Assembly (NCBI GenBank): GCA_038106575.1 | Contig: JAYOED010000057.1 | Coordinates: 1-14,033 of the forward strand | Reading direction: 5' to 3' | Length of the DNA stretch: 14,033 bases | DNA from: Ga0077527 sp038106575 | Lineage (GTDB): Bacteria > Pseudomonadota > Gammaproteobacteria > Burkholderiales > SG8-41 | Shown: piece after piece, positions 6,789 through 12,212 of the stretch | Layout of the letters: every line of letters starts with the position of its first letter | Numbering within the stretch: position 1 is the first letter of the stretch | Translations under genes and position numbers: made by a program | The notes under the pieces: model-generated | Databases searched by the model: none | Told to the model about the DNA's origin: nothing | Seen by the model: the letters and a program-made list of their open reading frames with translations, nothing else

Positions 6789-8240
6789 TTACCCCCGAAT
6801 CGCCTTGAACAATTCAAGCGCGCGTATTCGCGCGTCGGCATGGTCAACCGCCGGGGCCGGATAATCCCGGCCGATTATCACCCCGGCGGTTTTCTGCATT
6901 TCTACGCCCATGGTCCACGGCGCGTGGATATATCGGGAATCGCAGCCGGCGAGTTCTGGCACATACCGGCGGATAAACTTCCCGTCCGGGTCGAATTTCT
7001 CGGACTGCGTGACCGGATTGAAAATACGGAAATAGGGTTGCGCATCACAGCCGGTCGATGCCGCCCACTGCCAGCCGCCATTGTTTGCTGCCAAATCAAA
7101 ATCATTAAGGTGGTCGGCAAAATATTTCTCACCCCAGCGCCAGTCCACCAGCAGGTCCTTGACCAGAAATGAGGCAGCGATCATGCGCAAACGATTGTGC
7201 ATGTAGCCTGTTGAGTTGATCTGCCGCATGGCCGCATCCACGACCGGGTAGCCGGTCATGCCCTCGCACCAGCGGGCGAACAATGCACGATCGTTAGGCC
7301 ACGGGATAGCGTCATAGGCAGGCTTGAACGCGCCTGACACCACATGCGGATGATGATGAAGGATCATGAAATAAAAATCGCGCCAGATCAGCTCGGAAAG
7401 CCAGATCGCTGCGCCCTGGCCGTTTTTGCTTTTGGCTTTAGCCCATGCCGCCCTCGCCACTTCGCGGATTGAAATGGTGCCAAAGCGCAAATGTATCGAC
7501 AGATAGGATGGTCCTTTTATTGCCGGATAATCCCGGTTTTCATGATACCGATCCATCCGCGAAATAAAATCCGCAAACGTTTTCTGCGCGGATGCTGCCC
7601 CGCCAGCAATACCCAGCTTGCCCATCCCCGCCGGTACAAACCCGATATCTTCCAAGGTTAACAAATCGTTTGCACTGTCCACCCGCGCAAGCTTTGCGGT
7701 GTAACGCTCGACCGGATAAGCCTTGAGATAAAACGCTTCCAGTTTTTTCAACCACGCATTTTTGTACGGGGTAAACACCGAGAACGGTGTACCGCCTTGT
7801 GTCAGGATTTCGCTTTTTTCAAATACAACATGATCTTTACGCGTCAGGAATTTAATGCCGGCGCTTGAAAGCGCCTTCGTCACCACTATATCCCGCGCAA
7901 CGGCCGAAGGCTCATAGTCATGGTTGGCATATACCGCCTGCACACGCAGCTTCTTCGCGAGCGCCGGAATCTGGTCCACGGCCTTACCATGTAGCATTAT
8001 CAGCTGCCCGCCCCGCTCAGCCAGATCGCGCCCCAACCCCGCAACCGATTGCGAAATGAACTCGACGCGACGGTCGGCACGGCTGGGCAGAACATCCAGA
8101 ATCTCCGTGTCGTAGACAAATACGCAGTAAACGCGGTTTGACTGCTTGAGCGCAGAGTGCAGGGCCGCATTATCTGACCAGCGCAGATCGCGGCGAAACC
8201 ACATCAGTGCAGAATCGATGCCGTTCATCGTCATTTCCAT
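6789..8240 (-). CDS. phrB: Class I deoxyribodipyrimidine photolyase
   Basis: This flavoenzyme uses blue or near-UV light to split cyclobutane pyrimidine dimers in DNA. The 483-residue product (E. coli about 472) has the N-terminal antenna-binding alpha/beta domain starting ALMWFRRDLRWSDNAAL and the C-terminal FAD/DNA-binding helical domain: GPSYLSIHLRFGTIS, SELIWRDFY, GMTGYPVVDAAMRQ, GYMHNRLRM, FDLAANNGGWQWAASTG and AQPYFRIFNP. The tryptophan-rich region expected for flavin photoreduction is intact. The common IRRW near the end is IRRY here. Three ATG codons at the start (ends at 8240, 8234 and 8228) are all possible; none has a clear ribosome site, and I give the longest. The antenna cofactor cannot be decided by eye. 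It is divergent from algH with 56 bases between them and convergent with trkH. Photolyase is much more likely than cryptochrome. Confidence 0.94.
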   Translation of the reverse strand: MEMTMNGIDSALMWFRRDLRWSDNAALHSALKQSNRVYCVFVYDTEILDVLPSRADRRVEFISQSVAGLGRDLAERGGQLIMLHGKAVDQIPALAKKLRVQAVYANHDYEPSAVARDIVVTKALSSAGIKFLTRKDHVVFEKSEILTQGGTPFSVFTPYKNAWLKKLEAFYLKAYPVERYTAKLARVDSANDLLTLEDIGFVPAGMGKLGIAGGAASAQKTFADFISRMDRYHENRDYPAIKGPSYLSIHLRFGTISIREVARAAWAKAKSKNGQGAAIWLSELIWRDFYFMILHHHPHVVSGAFKPAYDAIPWPNDRALFARWCEGMTGYPVVDAAMRQINSTGYMHNRLRMIAASFLVKDLLVDWRWGEKYFADHLNDFDLAANNGGWQWAASTGCDAQPYFRIFNPVTQSEKFDPDGKFIRRYVPELAGCDSRYIHAPWTMGVEMQKTAGVIIGRDYPAPAVDHADARIRALELFKAIRG

Positions 8241-8253
8241 TGAACCAGCCCCA

Positions 8254-8282
8254 ATTGTCGCGACTGCAACCCGGCTTTACAA
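8254..8282 (-). promoter_or_regulatory. Candidate phrB promoter, interlocked with the algH promoter
   Basis: On the minus strand TTGTAA (8282-8277) and GACAAT (8259-8254) are spaced by 17 bases and each matches four of six positions of the sigma-70 consensus. A transcript would begin near 8247, only about seven bases before the most upstream phrB ATG. Both hexamers sit on the reverse complement of the candidate algH hexamers. Confidence 0.4.
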
Positions 8283-8283
8283 T
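8255..8283 (+). promoter_or_regulatory. Candidate algH-operon promoter
   Basis: TTGTCG (8255-8260) and TACAAT (8278-8283) are spaced by 17 bases, a reasonable sigma-70 promoter (four and five of six consensus positions). The predicted transcript start is near 8290, about seven bases before the algH ATG, leaving no room for a ribosome-binding site, which agrees with the lack of one. The palindrome TCGCGA lies at 8258-8263. Confidence 0.5.
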
Positions 8284-8296
8284 AGTCAAGCGCTAT

Positions 8297-8857
8297 ATGA
8301 ATAACGTAGATCTCACCCAACATTTCCTGATTGCCATGCCGGCCATGGCGGATCCGCACTTCTCCAGATCGCTTACACTGGTCTGTGAGCACAACGAGAA
8401 CGGCGCCCTTGGCATAGTCATTAATCGCCCCATTGATATGAACCTGCACGGTCTTCTGCAGCAGATAAAAATCAGTCCGGAAACCAGCAATTTCAAATTA
8501 GTACCGTTACATTTCGGCGGCCCCGTGCAGGTTGACCGCGGATTCGTGCTACACCGTCCAGTAGGCAACTGGCAGTCCACGCTGTCTATCGGTTCAGAAA
8601 TCGGACTCACCACGTCCAAGGACATTCTTGAGGCCATTGCGTCTGGCAGGGGGCCTGAGCAAATTCTGATCACCCTGGGATACGCGGGCTGGGCCCCCGG
8701 ACAACTTGAGCACGAGATTGCACAAAACGCCTGGCTGACCGTTCCCGCCCGTTCCGACATCCTGTTTGAAATGCCAGCTGAAGAGCGACTTGCGGCGGCG
8801 ATGCACGAACTGGGCGTCGACTATGCCAATCTTTCGGACGTGGCCGGCCACGCGTGA
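8297..8857 (+). CDS. algH: AlgH/YqgE family protein (UPF0301)
   Basis: This is a 186-residue cytosolic protein of the AlgH/YqgE family. AlgH was named for a regulatory effect on alginate in Pseudomonas, but its molecular function is not established. Hallmarks seen are the N-terminal LTQHFLIAMPAMADPHFSRS, the VCEHNENGALGIVINRP block, LHFGGPVQVDRGFVLH, and LGYAGWAPGQLEHEI followed by NAWLTVPA. I chose ATG 8297 because MNNVDLTQHFLIAMP matches the usual N-terminus; the frame extends 30 codons further up, but that part runs over the phrB start and the candidate promoter. It has no clear ribosome site. The next gene, yqgF, overlaps its stop (TGATG), an arrangement seen in many proteobacteria where yqgE and yqgF are neighbours. 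Confidence 0.93.
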   Translation: MNNVDLTQHFLIAMPAMADPHFSRSLTLVCEHNENGALGIVINRPIDMNLHGLLQQIKISPETSNFKLVPLHFGGPVQVDRGFVLHRPVGNWQSTLSIGSEIGLTTSKDILEAIASGRGPEQILITLGYAGWAPGQLEHEIAQNAWLTVPARSDILFEMPAEERLAAAMHELGVDYANLSDVAGHA

Positions 8858-9297
8858 TGCCACGACCGGCGCGCGGAACGGTGCTCGCTTTTGATTTCGG
8901 CGAAAAGCGCATTGGTGTAGCCGTTGGTGAGATCGAACTCGGAATATCCCATGCGTATTCAGTAATCACCGCTGAAGATAATGATTCCAGATTTTTCGCA
9001 ATTGACGCATTGATCACCGATTGGCGTCCGGTATGTCTGGTGGTAGGCGTTGCAGCCAATGCTGATGGTGCGCCCCATGAAACCGGACGACTGGCACAAC
9101 GTTTCGGACGCCGCCTGCAAGGCCGTTTCAGCCTTCCTGTGGATTTTGTCGACGAGCGCCTGACTTCGCATGCCGCGGAAACCGCCCTGCGGGACGCCGG
9201 TATGAACAAGGCCCGGCGCGCCGATCTGCTCGATGCAGCTGCGGCGGCAGAAATTCTGCTGACCTGGCTCAATAACCCTCCTACAGGCACGCAATAA
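8857..9297 (+). CDS. yqgF: YqgF/RuvX family Holliday-junction-resolvase-like nuclease
   Basis: YqgF (RuvX) proteins have an RNase H-like fold; in E. coli the protein is needed for 5' processing of pre-16S rRNA, and family members have been tested as Holliday junction resolvases. The 146-residue product has the first catalytic strand LAFDFGEKRIGVAVG with Asp13, the conserved VDERLTS motif near residue 98, and the C-terminal acidic helix DLLDAAAAAEILL near 124. The usual LPLNMDG loop reads VAANADG here. The ATG at 8857 shares its first base with the last base of the algH stop, suggesting translational coupling; a GTG one codon upstream is an equal formal alternative. It is followed by pyrR after 41 bases. 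Identity is secure, the exact biochemical role less so. Confidence 0.92.
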   Translation: MPRPARGTVLAFDFGEKRIGVAVGEIELGISHAYSVITAEDNDSRFFAIDALITDWRPVCLVVGVAANADGAPHETGRLAQRFGRRLQGRFSLPVDFVDERLTSHAAETALRDAGMNKARRADLLDAAAAAEILLTWLNNPPTGTQ

Positions 9298-9304
9298 CGT
9301 TTCT

Positions 9305-9337
9305 GCGGGCGGCCAATTGTGTTAGGCTACGGCCCGC
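9305..9337 (+). promoter_or_regulatory. Possible GC hairpin in front of pyrR
   Basis: GCGGGC (9305-9310) can pair with GCCCGC (9332-9337) across a 21-base loop, ending one base before the pyrR ATG. If formed, it would sequester the pyrR translation start. There is no U-tract, so it is not a terminator. A six-base stem in GC-rich DNA can easily arise by chance. Confidence 0.25.
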
Positions 9338-9338
9338 C

Positions 9339-9842
9339 ATGCCGGCTAACCCGCTTCCTGACGCTGAGCAACTGCTCGCGTCGCTGACTGACCGGATGAG
9401 GCCTTTAGTGAGGCCAAACACCGGACTGGTTGGTATTCATACTGGCGGTGTGTGGCTGGCCGAGCGCCTTCACCAGGCGCTAAATATTGCCCTTCCCCTG
9501 GGTACCCTCGACGTTTCCTTCTATCGCGACGATTTCAGCAAAAAAGGGCTGCGTCGCAACGTCAAAAGCTCCGACATTCCTTTCGAAGTTGAGGGCTGTG
9601 ATGTGGTGATTGTCGACGATGTGCTCTACACCGGACGCACCATTCGCGCGGCGATTAATGAACTTTTCGACTATGGCCGCCCCGCCGGCATCCGGCTTGC
9701 AGCGCTGGTCGACCGTGGCGGTCGCGAACTGCCAATTTCCGCCGATTTTATCGGTGCCGAGATCAAGACCAAGGCAGGCGAACACATCGAACTGACCCGC
9801 GATGACAAGGGCCGTCTTGTGCTGCAGCTGGAGAGGAGCTGA
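9339..9842 (+). CDS. pyrR: PyrR: uracil phosphoribosyltransferase / pyrimidine operon regulator
   Basis: PyrR has a type I phosphoribosyltransferase fold. In Bacillus it binds pyr mRNA in response to UMP and promotes attenuation, and it also has uracil phosphoribosyltransferase activity. The 167-residue product (Bacillus about 181) has the PRPP-binding signature VVIVDDVLYTGRTIRA at residues 89-104 with the two adjacent acidic residues, the flexible-loop region FYRDDFSKKGLR, GIHTGGVWLAERL at the phosphate-binding loop, and LVDRGGRELP near the end. The ATG at 9339 lacks a good ribosome site. It lies 6 bases before pyrB and heads a pyrR-pyrB-pyrC' set, so a role in pyrimidine control or salvage is expected; the mechanism is not the Bacillus leader attenuator, as there is no room for one here. 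Confidence 0.92.
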   Translation: MPANPLPDAEQLLASLTDRMRPLVRPNTGLVGIHTGGVWLAERLHQALNIALPLGTLDVSFYRDDFSKKGLRRNVKSSDIPFEVEGCDVVIVDDVLYTGRTIRAAINELFDYGRPAGIRLAALVDRGGRELPISADFIGAEIKTKAGEHIELTRDDKGRLVLQLERS

Positions 9843-9848
9843 GACGCG

Positions 9849-10823
9849 ATGTGGCTTGATCCGGCCAACCCTCAACTCAACAAAAACGGAGAGCTGCACC
9901 ATCTGCTGTCGCTGGAAGGGCTTCCGGCCGATGTGCTGCGGCAAATCCTCGATACCGCGGAATCATTCGTCGGGATCACCCAGCGCGAAGTCAAGAAGGT
10001 CCCGCTGTTGCGCGGCAAGGCGGTATTCAACCTGTTCTTCGAACCCTCAACGCGGACCCGCACTACTTTCGAAATCGCTGCCAAGCGACTGTCGGCGGAC
10101 GTGATCAATCTGGCGATCAACGTATCGTCCCAGAGCAAAGGTGAAACCGTGCTTGATACCGTCGCCAATCTGGCCGCCATGCAGGCTAACATGTTCATCG
10201 TCCGCCACGCCGCCAGCGGAGCGCCCCACCTGATATCACGCCATGTCGGGCCGGATATTCATGTCGTCAATGCCGGGGATGGCCGCCACGCGCACCCGAC
10301 GCAGGGCCTGCTCGACATGTACACGATTCGCCATTACAAAGGTGATTTCTCGAAATTGCGCGTCGCCATTGTCGGCGACATTCTACATTCCCGGGTCGCG
10401 CGCTCACAGATACACGCCTTGACGACATTAGGCTGCCCTGAAATCCGCGTCGTTGGTCCGCGCACGCTGCTTCCGGTTGCCGTCAACCGGCTCGGCGTGC
10501 AGGTGCATTACGACATGTGCGAGGGACTGAAAGACGTCGATGTCGTCATGATGCTGCGCCTGCAGAACGAGCGCATGAACGGCGCATTGTTGCCTTCGGC
10601 GCAGGAGTTTTACAAATACTATGGTTTGACTGAGGACAAGCTGGCACTCGCAAAAGCCGATGCCATTGTGCTGCATCCGGGTCCGATGAATCGTGGTGTC
10701 GAAATCGACTCCAGTGTTGCTGACGGCAGGCAATCGGTCATCCTGCCCCAAGTGACATTCGGCATCGCCATCCGCATGGCAGTGATGAGCATACTCGCAG
10801 GCAATTTACCGGCACAAAAATGA
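9849..10823 (+). CDS. pyrB: Aspartate carbamoyltransferase catalytic subunit PyrB
   Basis: PyrB condenses carbamoyl phosphate with L-aspartate to N-carbamoyl-aspartate, the committed step of pyrimidine synthesis. The 324-residue product has all main active-site motifs: FEPSTRTRTTFE at 64-75 (carbamoyl-phosphate binding), SSQSKGETVLDT near 93 with the catalytic-loop lysine, HPTQGLLD near 149, MLRLQNERM in the aspartate domain, and HPGPMNRG near 276. The N-terminus is about a dozen residues longer than in E. coli, as in Pseudomonas enzymes that associate with a PyrC-like subunit. AGGAG (9834-9838), inside the last codons of pyrR, is its probable ribosome site. It overlaps the next gene by four bases (ATGA). 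No pyrI regulatory-chain gene is present, which agrees with a class A enzyme made with PyrC'. Confidence 0.96.
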   Translation: MWLDPANPQLNKNGELHHLLSLEGLPADVLRQILDTAESFVGITQREVKKVPLLRGKAVFNLFFEPSTRTRTTFEIAAKRLSADVINLAINVSSQSKGETVLDTVANLAAMQANMFIVRHAASGAPHLISRHVGPDIHVVNAGDGRHAHPTQGLLDMYTIRHYKGDFSKLRVAIVGDILHSRVARSQIHALTTLGCPEIRVVGPRTLLPVAVNRLGVQVHYDMCEGLKDVDVVMMLRLQNERMNGALLPSAQEFYKYYGLTEDKLALAKADAIVLHPGPMNRGVEIDSSVADGRQSVILPQVTFGIAIRMAVMSILAGNLPAQK

Positions 10824-12097
10824 AAATCCACATCAAAAACGGCCGCCTGATCGACCCCAAGAACGGAGTCGATGCCGTTCGCGATCTATATTTAGCCGCA
10901 GGTAGAGTCGTCGCTGCCGGAACAGCGCCAGCGGGATTCACCGCAAACCGTATCATCGATGCCAGCAACCGCGTGGTCTGTCCGGGTCTTGTCGATCTGG
11001 CGGTACGTCTGCGCGAACCCGGTTTCGAATATATCGCCACCCTTGAGTCGGAGATGGCGGCGGCGATTGCCGGAGGCGTCACCAGCCTCGCCTGTCCGCC
11101 GGATACCGATCCTCCGCTGGACGAGCCGGGACTGGTGGAGATGCTCAAATTTAGGGCCAAAAACCTCAACCAAGCGCACGTCTATCCGGTAGGTGCACTG
11201 ACTGTTGGCCTGAAGGGTTCGAGGCTCACCGAAATGGCGGAATTGCGTGATGCGGGCTGCGTAGCATTTTCTCAGGCTGATGCATGGCTTACGGACAACC
11301 AGGTGCTGCGCCAGGCACTCGATTATGCCGCGACTTTCGGATTTACCGTCTGGCTGCGCGCACAGGATCCGGCGTTGTCGCGCCACGGAGTCGCCCACGA
11401 AGGCGAAGTGGCCACCCGACTGGGACTGCCGGGCATACCAGTAGCCGCCGAAACCGTGGCCCTGTCCACCATCCTGATCATCGCGCGCGAAACCGGCACA
11501 CGCATACACATCGCACGCCTGTCCTCCGCCGAAGCTGTGTCCATGGTGCGCGACGCGAAATCGCGCGGTCTGCCCATCACCTGCGATACCGGCATTCATC
11601 ACGCACACCTTTCGGAAATGGACATCGGGTATTTCGATCCAAATTGCCACCTGACGCCGCCTTTGCGCAGCCAGCGCGACCGTGATGCACTGCGCGGCGG
11701 CCTGATCGACGGCACTATCGATGCATTGTGCTCGGACCACACGCCTGTAGATGAAGATGTCAAGCAACTGCCGTTTTCCGAGGCGGAAACCGGCGCTACC
11801 GGCGTCGAATTGCTGTTGCCCCTGACATTGAAATGGGCCGACGAATGTGGCGTCAGTCTCGCAGACGCCCTCGCGCGCATTACCGCCAAGCCAGCCGCTG
11901 TTCTTGGGATCGATTGCGGTCATCTCGCCCCGGGCGCTGCTGCCGACATCTGCATTTTCGATCCCGGCTATCACTGGCGCGTCGAATCCCGCACTCTGAA
12001 AAGCCAGGGTAAAAATACGCCATTTTCAGGAATCGAAATGCAGGGTCGCGTGACGCATACGCTTATCGATGGCTCCGTAGCCTTCGAAAAGAAATAA
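10820..12097 (+). CDS. pyrX: PyrC' - dihydroorotase-like pseudoenzyme, partner of PyrB
   Basis: The 425-residue protein has the overall dihydroorotase fold of the amidohydrolase superfamily (PGLVDL...REPG, AGGVTSLACPP, RDAGCVAF, AHEGEVATRLGLPGIP, TPPLRSQRDRDAL, GATGVELLLPL, SKGKNTPF-like end). The metal site is lost: the two histidines of the DxHxH motif are Ala61 and Arg63, the histidine expected near 180 is Arg, the one in the usual HIxHxS motif is Arg233, and the histidine after SDHTP is Val310. Asp306 is kept. This is the pattern of PyrC' of Pseudomonas, which has no activity but is required to assemble active class A aspartate transcarbamoylase with PyrB (established there; inferred here). 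The ATG overlaps the pyrB stop by four bases, implying coupled synthesis. An active dihydroorotase must be encoded elsewhere. Databases may label it simply dihydroorotase. Confidence 0.92.
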   Translation: MKIHIKNGRLIDPKNGVDAVRDLYLAAGRVVAAGTAPAGFTANRIIDASNRVVCPGLVDLAVRLREPGFEYIATLESEMAAAIAGGVTSLACPPDTDPPLDEPGLVEMLKFRAKNLNQAHVYPVGALTVGLKGSRLTEMAELRDAGCVAFSQADAWLTDNQVLRQALDYAATFGFTVWLRAQDPALSRHGVAHEGEVATRLGLPGIPVAAETVALSTILIIARETGTRIHIARLSSAEAVSMVRDAKSRGLPITCDTGIHHAHLSEMDIGYFDPNCHLTPPLRSQRDRDALRGGLIDGTIDALCSDHTPVDEDVKQLPFSEAETGATGVELLLPLTLKWADECGVSLADALARITAKPAAVLGIDCGHLAPGAAADICIFDPGYHWRVESRTLKSQGKNTPFSGIEMQGRVTHTLIDGSVAFEKK

Positions 12098-12105
12098 CTC
12101 AATAA

Positions 12106-12121
12106 AAACAATTGCTTGTTT
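12106..12121 (+). other. AT-rich hairpin after pyrC', possible weak terminator
   Basis: AAACAA (12106-12111) and TTGTTT (12116-12121) form a six-base stem with a TTGC loop, followed shortly by a run of T (12124-12129). The position after the last pyr gene is right for a terminator, but the stem has only one G-C pair, so it would be weak. Confidence 0.2.
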
Positions 12122-12141
12122 CTGTTTTTGCCCATCATAAC

Positions 12142-12169
12142 CGTATCGATCTGGTAAACTGGCGATACG
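12142..12169 (+). promoter_or_regulatory. Possible extended -10 promoter for prlC within an inverted repeat
   Basis: TGGTAAACT (12152-12160) resembles an extended -10 element (TGnTAnnnT), with no good -35 at standard spacing. It is flanked symmetrically by a perfect seven-base inverted repeat, CGTATCG (12142-12148) and CGATACG (12163-12169), 14 bases apart. The arrangement would suit a repressor site over the -10 box, but it is inferred only from position and symmetry. Confidence 0.3.
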
Positions 12170-12212
12170 TTTCGCAGTCGCGCCGGCTGCTGCATTTCAG
12201 GTGAATCCACAG

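Noticed and set aside
8207..8296. 30-residue N-terminal extension of AlgH
   Set aside because: It overlaps the phrB start and the candidate promoters, and homologues begin at the ATG at 8297.
8670..9290. Minus-strand open frame of 206 codons opposite algH and yqgF
   Set aside because: Spans two well-supported genes in antisense; composition is that of a shadow frame.
10892..11974. Long minus-strand open frame (360 codons) opposite pyrC'
   Set aside because: It lies wholly antisense to a clearly recognised gene, has no family resemblance or ribosome site, and low-complexity composition typical of a GC-rich shadow frame.
10820..12097. Active dihydroorotase PyrC
   Set aside because: Most metal-ligand histidines are substituted, including both of the DxHxH motif, so catalysis is not expected.
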